NCBI GenBank assembly: GCA_947172415.1
Contig: OX359198.1
Location: forward strand, 4,929,401 to 4,993,400
DNA from: Chondrosia reniformis
Lineage: Eukaryota; Porifera; Demospongiae; Chondrillida; Chondrillidae
Length of the DNA stretch: 64,000 nt
Reading direction: 5' to 3'
Shown here: piece after piece, positions 35,652 through 47,293 of the stretch
How the letters are laid out: every line of letters starts with the position of its first letter
Numbering within the stretch: the stretch's first letter is position 1
The notes under the pieces: model-generated
What the model was told of the DNA's origin: nothing
The model's database searches: none
The model's input: the letters and a program-made list of their open reading frames with translations, nothing else
Position numbers and translations under genes: made by a program

Positions 35652-38600
35652 CATAGCTAAAGTTAATTCATTAAGAGTTATGAGAGATGATTTATTTTTG
35701 GAATTTTCTTCATTGTTAGAAGAAATACATAACCCGACTCATAAAGCTGTTCCAATGATCCAGTCAGAAAGAACAGTAACTGAGAATATGAGGTATGGCA
35801 GCTCTACAGGACACTGCTATATTAATAGAATTAGCTGTCACCTGACTATTAGTGTGACCTCTTTAAGCTAATCTCCCATGATGAAACCATTCTATGGCGT
35901 TTTGATAAAATTGGCTTAATTAAGTTGTTCACTGGCTGTTAAGCAAATGTCACTGGATCAAATCATGTACGTTAATTAGACACCAATGTGACTGAATTGG
36001 GTTTATATATAACATATCTTTACTGACAGAATTGACAATTCTGTTTTTCTTATTTCATATGATGTATTCAGTCTGCTGCTCACTGCTGAGCAACATTTAG
36101 ACACACTGCAGAGATGTGTCATTGATGAGGTGTCCTACAAATGGAAGGAGATTGCGATTGCTCTGGGATTTACTGTCAATAAGTACATGGTAATTGAAGC
36201 TAACAAACAAACGAATGAAGATCGACTGTTGGATGTGTTCACAGAATGGCTGAAATTGGCTCATGGAACCGGAGAGAAGAGAAGGACTTTAGAAACAGTC
36301 CGAGATATTCTGGTTGACCGCGATTGTAGAGATGAAGCTGAGGGCTTAGTTAAAGCTCTGTCTCAACCTAGTAAGTTGTAGATATAGATCCTAAATTAAC
36401 ACATTCTCCTTACATGTGCTACAGTTTATGTAATCTGTAACACCTGAAGTAACGTTACTATAGTGAGATAAATATGTGTGTGTGTGTACAAACTGTAGCT
36501 ACACTAGCTAGGTAATTGTAAATATTCTACATTGGGTCATCAATCTTGGCAATCAAGATTCCTCATACTAGCTGACTTTGGATACATGTACGTATATGGA
36601 TCATGAATGCCTGAAGTTGCCACATTTTCATAACGGTTTTTGGCCTTGTCATCTAAAGAGTTGTAATATTGAAGCAATTGCACAACAGCTGCTGAGTCCT
36701 TTCAATGTTTATGGACAAGACAGCCTTCTCATGCATTGAAAACGTCTGATTTGTTGTGAGACAAAATTCTACAAGTTGGATATTGCACAATTATGTGATG
36801 TCATTGCAGAACCTCTATATGGTGGGGCCATTACACATTGATAATTGTAATAGCCCCAAATGTGGTATGCTGTATGCTCTTAAACTGCCTTTATACACAT
36901 CTGCCTATACTGTATAGGTATGACTGAGGAGTCAGAAAGTAACAGTCAACAGTTGCCAAGCAACACAGACCCCAACCTAAGCAGTGTACAGCAAGACACT
37001 GATGAGCATGCACAACCAGTTAAAAAGGTAATTATAGTGTTTAGGTTGCACAGTATTTAGTATAAAATGACGTGTTAACATGTCACAGGTACATAGGCAT
37101 GGTAACTATATTAATATTCTTGTTTTGTAATGGTAACCATAATCTTAATGAGTAGGGGTAATTGATGGAACAGATCACAGCAAGGAAACATTCAATTTAA
37201 TCAATTTAAAATTACAAGACGTTTTGATCTGTAGGTCTTCATCAGTTGTTACTGTTGTATACAAAAACATTAAAGCGTGACTGTTTTTACTTTGGAGATA
37301 GGTGTGAAAATAAGTGACATGATAAAGGCTTAGAAACAAAAGGGGGATGATAATAATAGGAGAATGAGTCAGTGTGGGACCATGCCACCCGAATTGTTTG
37401 TTAGTGTGGGGTCCTCTTGGAGCCGACGTGCCATCACCTAGAGAGCATCATCCACTGGTACTCTGTTGAACAGGCTCACCACATCAAAACTCACCATGTG
37501 GTCACCTGCCTCAAGGGGGTGGGGTCTGATATGTTCAACAAAATCTGTTGAGTTTTGCACATGGTAGATTGTTTTTCCAGACAGTGGTGCAAGGATGCTT
37601 GCCAGTGTTCTGGCTAGAAGATGAGTTGGAGATCCGATGGCAGCTACAAATGGGAAAAGGGAACTCCCTCTTTGTGCACTTTTGGCAAGCCATAGATCTG
37701 TTGAGGTGTTAAGTGGTTGGGTTTCAGAGCCAGTTGTTGTTTGTTTGTGATGAAACCCCTCTCTTCTAGCTTCTTCAAGGCATTGGAATCCTTGGTTTCA
37801 ATTTTGTTGAGGGGTCCTTTTTTAGCTGTTCCCCCTCCTGACCCACACTGACTCATTCTCCTAGTATTATTACCATCCCCCCTTTTGTTTCTAAGTATAT
37901 AAACAGTCACACTTCAACTATGTTTTTTGTATATAACTGATGAAAACCTACGTACGTACAGATCGAAATGACTTGTAATTTTTAAATTGATTAAATTGAA
38001 TGTTTCCCTGCTGTGATCTGCTCCAAGAATTACCCCTACTCATCAATATACGTAACTACACTGCAATGAACCTTTATAGTAATCATAATCGTATAATTGT
38101 CTGCTATACGAGAGATGCGATGAGTTCAATGGCTTTGAAGAGACTTATGAAACTGATGAGAAGAATTATTGTAGAAACAATCAACGAAATCTACCTAAAG
38201 ACGAAATACGGAACTTTCCACTAGAGCAGCTCTATTATGTATATAACAATACTAATATCATTACCATGCCTACATGTGATTGTTAATACTTAATTTTATA
38301 AGTGTTTGAATACATATGTAGTTATACACCTATACCTTTTATGTACTTGTACTGAAGTTTTGTTACCTACGTGATTGATGATTTTAACATTTATGGTTAA
38401 AGCCAGAAGAATTATACCTTCATTATCTCATTTATACTTAGGTTCCACAATGGTTTCAAGAAGCCAAGGACAAACACGGCTCCATTATTGTTAAGGTTGT
38501 TCGTAGCGTATTCACTGGGGGACCTCGTGTGGGTAAGACCTCGGTAAAATACAGTCTGCTCCACGATGAACCCAGGGAAGACAAAACCAGCACTTCAATC

Positions 38601-40634
38601 CTTGAGACACCAGATATAGCCATCCAGGAGGGGTACTTTGAACGAGGTGACATTGTTTGGAAACCTGCTGAAGAAAGTTTTGTCAGCGAAATCATTTCCA
38701 TGGCCAAAATTAAAGCAAAAAAGCAAAATCCATCTATTCAGGTATCCTCCCCCCAGCAGCATAATCCAACAGCCAGCTCTGATAGTACAGGAGTTCCAGA
38801 TGAAGATAAAGATCCTGAAGACGAAACTGATAATGATTCAACTTCCTCCGAATTATCGGATGCTGAGGACAACAGTCTCATGTTGCTGTATGATGCACAG
38901 AAGTCATTTCTGGACCGTTTCCGCAACCCAAATGAGGAGGTTCATAAGCTGAGAGAAGTCACCTTTGTCTACCTTCTTGACACAGGTGGACAGTCATCAT
39001 TTCAGGATGCTCTGCCGATGCTGCTGGATTTTCCCTGCAACTTTGTCCAAACCTTCAATGCCTCTTGTAAGCTTACAGATCCCTACGATGATACCTACTG
39101 CAGAGATGGCAAGACAGAGGTAAGGTCACAGGGGAAAAACATGCAAACCCCTTGGGAGCTCATGCAGCAATCTCTAATGGCAGCATACACCATGTCCTTC
39201 AAGCACAAACACCATCTGAAACCATTTAGAGCACAAGATCCTGAGTTGCATATATTCATCGTTGGCACTCATCTGGACAAAGTGGTAGATTCAGTCGAAA
39301 GGGAGGAGTTACTAAGCTCTCATGACAAGGTCCTACAACAAACCACCTCAAAGGTATATCATGATTTTATGAAATTTCCCCGAATCACCTACAAAGACCA
39401 CGAATTGTATGCCCTTCTAGACAGCCAATTTCGAGCAGAAAGTGACCACAGCAAGAAGGTTCTGTCTGATCTTAGAAAGCAGCTCTCTGATGAGGATGCT
39501 TGCATGAAGCTAACAATTCCAAAGCTGTGGTATTGCTTACTGCTCATTATTCGCAAGATTGATAAGAAAATGTGGCGCTACACCGACCTTAAGCAGTTTT
39601 GTATTGATGAATCTTACATAGATGAGAATCAGGCAGATGAGCAATTGCAAGCATTACTTTCTCTTTTTCATTCACTCGGATTTTTTGTGTACTTCAACTT
39701 GCCAAATTTGGACAATGAAGAAGACTGGGTTTGCTCCGAAGCTACCTTTCTTTACAAGGAGATTTCAAAGATTTTTTCAGTGCAATATTCAACTGGCAAG
39801 GAAAAGAATCGCTTTAGGGAAACTGGAGAAATTCTAAAGGCTGAGGCACAAAAGCTTTTCAAGAAGCTTGAAATCCACGAAAGCATTCCACCATTTTGGC
39901 TCCTGGATGTACTCCACCATGTAGGGCTTGCTGCCAAAGTCACTAGCGACAGTGACTGTAGCTACTTCCTGCCGATTGTCCTCCCCAGCAGAAAGGACTT
40001 GGAAGGGTTTTCAGAGAGAGGCACTGTAGCTAATTTGGGGTTTACCTTTCGCTTTACCAAATTAAGAAAGAGCCACTTCTATGGCCTTCCAACTGGCATA
40101 TTTCATTGCCTAGTTGTAGATATAGCAAATACTAGCTCTGCAATAAAGAGTACTCACAAATGGAAGGAGTGCCCCGATGAATCCGATCATAACATTGCAA
40201 AATTTTACGAATTGAAGCTAAATGCTAGCATATGCTTGGTCAAGAAAGTGGACCACATTGAGCTAGTTTTACTGGTTCAGAAGCATAGCACAGCATATAC
40301 TCTCAATCTGTCCCAGCTCTGTGCTGAAATCAAATCTGAAATGGAAATGAGAATTCGTCATGTTGGAGAAAGCCTATTTGGAAAGGATTTCAACCGCAAA
40401 GCGACCTTGATGGCTGGAGTGCCATGTACCAAGCCCTCCTGCCTGGACGACAAAGGTGACCATCTACTTCTTTTTCTGGAAGAGGACAGCATTTCTGGAT
40501 GGTGCAGTAAGCGCCAGAAACCTGGAGAGCTTCAACCAAAACAGTTGATATGGATGAGGAGTCTGCTCAATGAAAAGGTAGTCTACAATACATTAACAAA
40601 ATGGGAGACTTGTATGCACAGATTTCTATTCTAG
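35652..40634 (+). CDS. Death domain-Roc-COR (Roco-type) GTPase, N-terminus unresolved
   Basis: Exons: 35652-35792 (phase 2 to 2), 36072-36370 (phase 2 to 1), 36918-37027 (phase 1 to 0) and 38442-40634 (phase 0, TAG), about 914 codons. The second exon is a Death domain: LLTAEQHLDTLQR, then SYKWKEIAIALGFTVNKYMV, TNEDRLLDVFTEWL and a final helix. The last exon holds a Ras-like Roc domain: P-loop GGPRVGKT (38517-38540), an acidic insert, G3 LLDTGGQ (DTGGQ at 38979-38993) and G4 GTHLDK (39264-39281). A COR-like region follows (LKLTIPKLWYCLLLIIRKI, LHSLGFFVYF, PPFWLLDVLHHVGLAAKV). Roco proteins are GTP-switched dimers, and DAPK1 also joins Roc-COR to a Death domain, in the opposite order and with a kinase. 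No LRRs or kinase are seen here. Earlier exons are missing. Confidence 0.75.
37148..38043 (-). mobile_element. Penelope-like element with inverted terminal repeats, in a Roco intron
   Basis: Arms 37148-37248 and 37934-38043 are inverse copies sharing gagtaggggtaatt, cagatcacagca and aaacattcaatttaatcaat. This inverted-terminal arrangement is typical of PLEs. Between them, on the minus strand, are reverse-transcriptase pieces: LTPQQIYGLPKVHKEGVPF (about 37720-37650) and HMVSFDVVSLFNRVPVDDAL (about 37500-37440). Part of the enzyme and any GIY-YIG domain are missing. Each arm contains aactgatga followed by acct...agatc and (g/a)aaa, close to a hammerhead core. Confidence 0.75.
38113..38286 (+). 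CDS. Possible alternative last exon of the Death-domain gene
   Basis: An open frame of 58 codons that reads RCDEFNGFEETYETDEKNYC and on to ITMPTCDC, then TAA. An acceptor-like ctgctatacgag/AGA at 38112 puts it in phase 0, the phase left by the exon ending at 37027. If used with polyadenylation here, it would give a Death-domain protein without Roc-COR. The composition is protein-like, but there is no homology support. Confidence 0.3.
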   Translation, partial: RCDEFNGFEETYETDEKNYCRNNQRNLPKDEIRNFPLEQLYYVYNNTNIITMPTCDC

Positions 40635-41800
40635 AGGTTTAGGATGTAGTCGTTAGTAGACATATCCCTATGATTTGTGTACAGTGGACTCCTCCACATA
40701 ATTTTCATACATTATATACGTAATATTCTCTGTAGCCAATTAATTTCATATACTAAACCTTACTTCTCTTATCACATAAAAGAGTATAGTATAAGAAGTG
40801 ACCTGTATACTTTAGTGTCTGATAGTCACCTAACTGAGGTCTCATGAAGTGAAGTTACTATAGTTACAGAAACCTGGTGGAATTAGGTATAATGCAGTGC
40901 CCATGCAATGCTTGGATTTTATAAGAAAAGAAAAGGTTAATAATAGTCTCTGTAGCCTAACCCTTATTGGAAAAGTCTCCAATAGCTTCATGATTATGTG
41001 CAGTCGTAGGTGTTGTTAATGTATTGGGCAGGTGCACAGGTGCCATATGACTGATCTGCGTGTTTTTACGTTTTTTTATAAACACTTTTAAAAGCAAGTT
41101 TCGTTCTAACAGAAACGATTTGCTAACTTAAACTGGTATACATCGAAGCGCTTATTTAAATGTCAGCGAAATCAAAAATTTGAGCGAGATTGAACAACCA
41201 ATATCAAAGATATAACGTGTTAAAAAGGGCCGATTTTAAAACTCTCAGACACTATGCGCTTAGTCTAGGAAAAAGCTAGAACTACGTTCTATACTTTATT
41301 GGAAAGGTTACAATGTATTCTAACAAAATTAAGAAGTCCGTTTCGATTCGCCCATCCGTTGAGAAGAAAACTGTGAAAATACACTTCTAATAGATTAGTA
41401 AATGCTATTTAATCTTTCATATCTTGGGAAATAAAGTTCAGACGCAAACGGACTTCTTAATTCTTACTAAATGACACTCACTGAATCCATTTAAGCTGAC
41501 TACACGACTATGAGGATCTTCTAACTTAAGCGCATAGGCAATTTTCCTTCACTTCTGCAACAGACGCCATTTCTTAACATTTAAATCATATTCATTAGCA
41601 AATAAGTTTATTCATGGGATGATTTACACATTTGAAACGCAAACGGTGAATTTTTTTAGCCGGATGTTAGTATTGCGCAAATCCTAAGTTGTGTAACTGG
41701 GATATAAACATGTATGTATGTACGTTGACGCAAGTGATCGAGGATCGCCGTAAGGTGTTATTAACACTAAGGATCGCCAATTTTAGAATTTTCGTCTACA
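40635..41800. other. 3' region of the Roco gene and repeat-derived DNA
   Basis: AT-rich sequence following the Roco stop. An inverted pair aattaagaagtccgtttcg (about 41327) and caaacggacttcttaattc (about 41446) marks a small MITE-like structure. No gene is recognised. Confidence 0.4.
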
Positions 41801-41812
41801 ACAGAGAAGATT

Positions 41813-41921
41813 ATGCCCCCCAAAAAAGGCAAGAGGGATATCAGTCGATAATCAGATTGCTCTGAAGTTCAACTGCGGCTTTGCAAGAGTTGCTGCATAC
41901 GAATTATTCGTTAACAAAAGG
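41813..41921 (+). other. Possible exon with a frame conflict at a C6A6 run
   Basis: An ATG at about 41813 reads MPPKKGKRDISR, then TAA. In the next frame the same stretch continues as SVDNQIALKFNCGFARVAAY and ELFVNKR up to a good donor (AACAAAAG/GTACGT). The two are joined only by one base in the homopolymer ccccccaaaaaa. It could be a first exon for the CARD gene downstream, but its phase-2 end does not match the phase-1 start at 43665. Speculative. Confidence 0.25.
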
Positions 41922-43660
41922 TACGTAAAAAGTAAGTATTCGACGATAGCTAGAGAAGTGAATCATGTTATAGCTTTACATTAATTGTATAATACAATAC
42001 GTACGAAGTGAGACGATTAAATAAAACATTAATAGGATACGAAGTGAGACGATTATAAGACAATGATACGAAGCGATATGATTATATACGATATGTAAAT
42101 CAATTAAGCCAAAGGATGCTATAACCAATTTAACAATGGACGATTTTAAATTCCTTCCGGTGTGTAACCGATAACACTAAATGACGCATTCACTCTTAAC
42201 GATTGAAAACGAAAATTCTTTATTAATTAGCGCTTGTTACGTGTTGATCGCTATAAGGCAGCCTATCCCTAAGGAACAGTCATAAGGTACCAGTGTGGAA
42301 CATCACTGCATCAATACATATCTCTCACAGACAAAAGTGAATACATTTAATATGTGCAGTATCTCGTATATCAGTCTCTTTGAATGGTTTGCCAATACCA
42401 CCACAACAAAGGAGCACTGATTTCTGCCCAATTCTCGTGCAAAAGTCTTAGTCTTTTGTAATATTAAACCCTTTAAGTGAAGAAAATGTATATTTAAGTA
42501 TGCAATTAATACTCCCTTTAATTGCATACTTTTTGTCAGTCCCTGTATGCTGTGCAATTAGGAGGAGTCCAGTGTACTATATTAATTCTAAGTTGCCCAT
42601 TTGTTCATGTGTCGGGACACCTTAATATTCAGGCAACCATATATTGCATTCCTTAGATTACATGGCATGCTATATACTGTAAGTAAGTCAGATTGATGAT
42701 GTGTAATTAATACATAATAGCATGTATCAACTTTTAAATATTTTGATTTAGGATTTGTATGGTGAAACAGAAGGATATTTGTACTTGAATAATTCAGTTT
42801 TGAGTAAGTAAAAGCAGTTATGTATCTCAAAAATAAAGGCTAAAAGTTGAACATTAAAGCCTTTTTTGCGCGATTCCCCAAACTGCAGAAATCCTCTCTC
42901 ATATTGTATGTAATTTATTATGTGTATGCAATTTATAGTCCTGGATAACCTAAATTCAATACATACAGAAATGCAGAAGTGTCTCTTTTATGTATTGTAA
43001 GCACATTATGCGATCCAATTGTAATGAAACATGCATTTTTAACTTTATTTACAGAATTGGCTTAGTCAATTTTTTTTAATACTTTAACTTTATAACCTCC
43101 GTAATGGGGAATAGAAATCTACTATACAGAGGTTTCACTAATACACTATCTATATATCTACAATATGTATAGACATACGTATATAAGTAATGTTTTATCC
43201 CTACCATGAACAATATCTCTATTCATTACTGTAATACATACTGCTCCCAGTAAGGTACATGGATGTGACCACCGAAGGGTACTTTTCGGGCTGTAAATTC
43301 ACTTACTCAGACATATCATCAATTTTGTATAGGATCCGAGACACCTTTCCAAATATAGTCAACTGTCTCGGTAGATTCTAAACGATCAGAATTATATAGC
43401 TAAATGGGTTTTGTAGCTGAAGGCCTAGTGTCAAGGTACAAAGCTGCAAGTTGCAGTTCAATTCCTCGGAAGTCTACTCAATTATCTCTACCTTTTCCAT
43501 TGTTGACTAACAAGGCAATAAGCTGTAGATATATGCTGCATGTCTCTAGACCATTTGGTTGATGTATGAGGACTTACGTAATAGCTGAATAGCATTGAGC
43601 AGTGTCTGGTTATAATACTAGCACTATCTACATCCAATGCTCACTATACATATCTCTCCT
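41922..43660. other. Spacer upstream of CARD copy B
   Basis: No supported exon. The imperfect repeat tacgaagtgagacgatta occurs three times in 42000-42090. The rest is AT-rich. Earlier exons of the CARD gene should be here but could not be recognised. Confidence 0.4.
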
Positions 43661-43664
43661 TCAG

Positions 43665-45169
43665 AGGATTCTAATGGTGACATATCTAGGGCTGAGAAAC
43701 CTACATCAAATGGCTCAGACAGTGAGTGACATGCATCACTATCTCTCATATATATACATGCAATAGCTATAACCCAGAGATGAAGTCTATATATACTAGC
43801 TGAATATTTGATACATTTGTATGATTATAAATTAGCTTAAGTCATCATTGTGATTTTTGCAGGAGACTGGAAGCAAATTTTACAGTCCAATCACCACGTG
43901 TACCTTCTGAAGAATCTCTGTATCAAGGATATTGTTCCTAATCTCTTACAAGGGTTAAATGGCACATCTCTGATTACCTCTGCCATCCGTGACGAGATCT
44001 GCAATGCCTCAAATATGAAAAAGGCCAATGAAATTTTCTTGAATCACTTGAATAAAGGTACTCTGACAACCTTGACCCTGTTCTATGAGATACTCTGTCA
44101 GACGTCAGCAGATTATCCAGTACATGGAAATGTTGCAGACAGGCTGAAAAGGGACACACGAATATGGGTAGGTACTAACTTAACAGGCCAAAATTTCCAT
44201 ATATATAGTTTGAGAGAGTGACTTCAGTTCCAATGTAGTGTATAAACAAGGAAGGGAAGCATAATTGGAGCATTGCTCTGGCAATTGTAGCTTCAGTGGC
44301 AGAGCACTGGTGGTCATAACCAGCTGTCCTGGGTTCAATTCCCAGCAATTGCTTCCTTCATGTTTTTCCCTCTTCATGATGTTTGATAATGATTGTGGTT
44401 TGATTATCACTTTGGTTATACACGTAAATGTGTTTATTACTTACCTTTAGGGAAAACACCTACCATCAACAGTACCAAAAACAAGTGAGTTTACACTTTG
44501 TGTTTGGGTCCATTCAATAGCTGAGTTGTCAGAATGTACGTAATAGTTATACACTCCGCCCCTAGGCTTTTAAGCGTTTACTGAGTTATCGGCAGGATAT
44601 TGCATTGTATAACTATAATAAGAGGCCACAGTGCCTCTTATTATAGTTATACAATGGTTGTGGAATATAATTTGCCTTGGTTGCCCCAGCAACGGAGTGT
44701 ATACTTCTTTATACATTTTGAAATCCCGTTGTTTCCTGTTTCCTGTATTTAGCTGTAACTCAAGTTGAGTCAACTGATGGCATCAGAAACAGACCAAGAC
44801 CTAACATTCAGGTTTGTGTGCCTGCCAACATAATCTATGTATACATAGTAGATGTTATTATTAATTTTTAATTAATACATCTACAGGATGACCCACCTCT
44901 ACCAGCCAATCAGCCTTGTGAAGAGGCAAAGACTGTTCCAATCAATAATGATTCAGGTAAAGTTATTGCATGTTCTAGATTTACGTACACATTTTGTTTT
45001 CATGTTCGAAGTCATTTTACATATACATATGTACATACTTAACATTCAGTCTTCCTTGTCTTGATATACAGGTCTATCCCAAAAGCATTATTATCCAATG
45101 ATATTATGTTTACTAGTGGTGGGTGTTTCCATTCTGATAACCTTTCTAGTTAAATATATATACTTTTAG
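43665..45169 (+). CDS. CARD protein with C-terminal membrane anchor (MAVS-like layout), copy B, open
   Basis: Exons: 43665-43721 (phase 1-1, linker SNGDISRAEKPTSNGSD), 43863-44167 (death-fold), 44451-44484, 44753-44811, 44887-44956 and 45072-45169 (TAG). All junctions agree in phase; 207 residues are visible and the start lies further upstream. The 305-bp exon has the six-helix CARD pattern: DWKQILQSNHHVYLLKNL, IVPNLLQGLNGTSLITSAI, then KKANEIFLNHLNKGTL, LTLFYEILCQTSA and HGNVADRLKRDT. A polar, Pro-rich linker follows (RNRPRPNIQDDPPLPANQP). The protein ends in one hydrophobic helix (MILCLLVVGVSILITFLV) and KYIYF, as in a tail-anchored protein. CARDs form filaments with other CARDs, and in MAVS a CARD with a C-terminal anchor acts at mitochondria. 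The layout is shared; orthology is not claimed. The CARD call is by eye. Confidence 0.65.
44281..44353 (+). tRNA. tRNA-like sequence (CAT loop) with a paired acceptor stem
   Basis: gcaattg (44281-44287) pairs fully with caattgc (44346-44352). The T-arm ctggg-ttcaatt-cccag and the anticodon-type stem ctggt...accag also form, with CAT in the loop. The D-arm has an extra T (gcttcagtggcagagc), and the anticodon loop ggtcata lacks U33 at the expected place. It may be a pseudo-tRNA or tRNA-derived repeat rather than a working tRNA-Met. It is in the second intron of the CARD gene. Confidence 0.4.
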
Positions 45170-45929
45170 CTTAAACATTTTTGTATGAGCTATGTACTTG
45201 AAATTATTCGAGACAATAATGAATTGGAGTGTTAGGACATTTAAACAAGAAAGCATGCATTCCATCACACCTCAATTATAATAATATATATGATGGAGTC
45301 TGTATGGAGTCACCTCTAGTCTCTGTATGGAACTGCCATGCCTAAGTAGCCACTACGTATATCCAGTTAACAATTTAAACTATATGTATATAATATAGAA
45401 TAAGGATTTCTTCTAACTACGTACGTCGAACTTATCTTTGGAAAGGGTCATCTTTCGACATTGGGAGCATCTAGCATATATAATATATGATGTTTGTGTA
45501 CGTCTACTTTTAAACCCTGTTAATCCAGTCATCTGTCTAATGTATATAGCCATATACGTACGTATATATATATAAAGTCAGTTCAAGGAAATCCTTAGTT
45601 TCTGCACACTAGTACCCTGCCCTTCCTCGCTGGGCAACTGTATCATTAACATTTGGAGCTAAGGAAATACTTATATACAGTAAATAGACTTAAAAGCATA
45701 TGTAAAGGTTGGAGGTTTTGAGGTAATAATGGAATGATTGATATAGTTGGATCTAATTCCTTTCTTCCTCTCTCCACTGGAGCAACATCATCAAAATGCA
45801 GTCTTATTTCCATTAATTCCTTTACATGTCTGATTAGTGTTATAAGAGCTTCATGCCAACCATTTAAAGTAATGCTGCATGTAGCAGCTTGTACAGTGGA
45901 TAGTAACAGCACCAAATGAGCAAGTGTTT

Positions 45930-46505
45930 GGCCAAGCCTAGAAGGGGAAAGGGAAATATCATTAAGAGGGAGTGGAACAGAATTAATACTGAAGGGTATA
46001 GGAATGCTTTACCTGCCACCTTGTGTCCCAGTCCAACACTATAGGTATGCACCCAAGCAGAGCCCCAGAAAATGTCAACAGACAATTAATGATATCCCTT
46101 TGTTCTTCAGCCAAGCATTCTCTGTATCCATGGCAACAAAGAAAGAAAACACTAGTGTAACAAACTACCAGCTAAAAGGCTCCAAGGGAACAGAGAATAC
46201 ATATACAGTATCACACTATAAATCTCTAGTACTAAAACTACACTTTAGGGATTCCTTCTAACTATGTACATCGAACTTATCTTTGGGATGGTACATCCTT
46301 CGACTTTCACTTCCTGCTGAGGGTCACATGACAGGAAGTGGAAATGGGGAAATCCTCTGTAACAACAATCATGCACTGAGTAAGACCCCCAGGGTTGAAA
46401 TGTTCGACCAAGAAACAAAAACAAACTGTGTTTCTAAATGCTCAAAAGTTGAAGGATGTACCATCCCAAAGATAACTACACTTTACCCTAGTGAAGAGCA
46501 TTAAA
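45930..46505 (+). repeat. PLE 3' fragment and terminal hairpin, in copy B
   Basis: Same block as 22830-23440. Includes gcctagaaggggaaagggaa, then atctttgggatggtacatcc (46278-46297) and its inverse near 46455-46482. The core here is more degenerate (ctgagtaagacccccagggttgaaat). Confidence 0.65.
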
Positions 46506-47210
46506 TGTTACTGACTTTCAGCTCATTCTACACTGGCAATGTTAGCTTCATTGAATTTAGTTTTATTAAAAGTTACATCATCGGGTAGCTTCAATTCCCT
46601 CATAGGTTAAGCAACTCACTTAAGAAACTAGTCCATCAGTACAACAACACACTACTACTACAGTACACTGCAGTCTTAGTGAAGAATGTCCAGCCCTGTT
46701 ATGGCCAATAAGTGACTTACAGTAAAGAAGAAGGACAAGAGGATGAAGGACTCCTTACCTTTCACCAGTCAATACTCTATACCATTTACAGATCCCTGAG
46801 GTCACAGTTAGTGACCACAACTGAGCCACTAAAAGTATGTTTCCATCACTGAGTGGCTCACTGTGACAGAAAGAGAGTAAGATACACCTAACTAACAAGT
46901 GCAATCATGATCACATATGTATATATACTGAAACCACTTGGATGACTAAAATTATGAGTCTATGAATAGTCAATATTTTCAGGCAGTTTTTAAAAGTCTT
47001 AATCATTTTGTATTTTCTCTGTTGAAAGTTTACTTATTTATTTGAAAAAAAAAACATTAAAAATTACTAACACTGAATTTGATTAAAATCAAATAAAAGA
47101 CATTTGTAGACAACTGTTTTAAATACACATTATATATGGTAAAGTGACCGTGAAATTTCGCATTTTCATGAAAGTGACTCATTAATGTATTCTTCAGTTA
47201 TCGTACTCAC

Positions 47211-47293
47211 CATTTAGCTCCGAATAACACCAGGCAAACGTGGAGTAGCAGATAGTAAGCTACAGCTGCCGTTAACCTCACATCTGGCTGGCT
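47211..47293 (-). CDS. Putative exon coding a membrane helix (copy B)
   Basis: Counterpart of 24116-24198 with the same acceptor and donor. The helix reads the same apart from Ala to Thr near its start. The CTA-to-TTA change is silent. The other exons of the gene are unknown. Confidence 0.35.

Noticed and set aside
43665..45169. Naming the gene MAVS
   Set aside because: Shared layout only. No sequence orthology could be tested, and the N-terminus is not seen.
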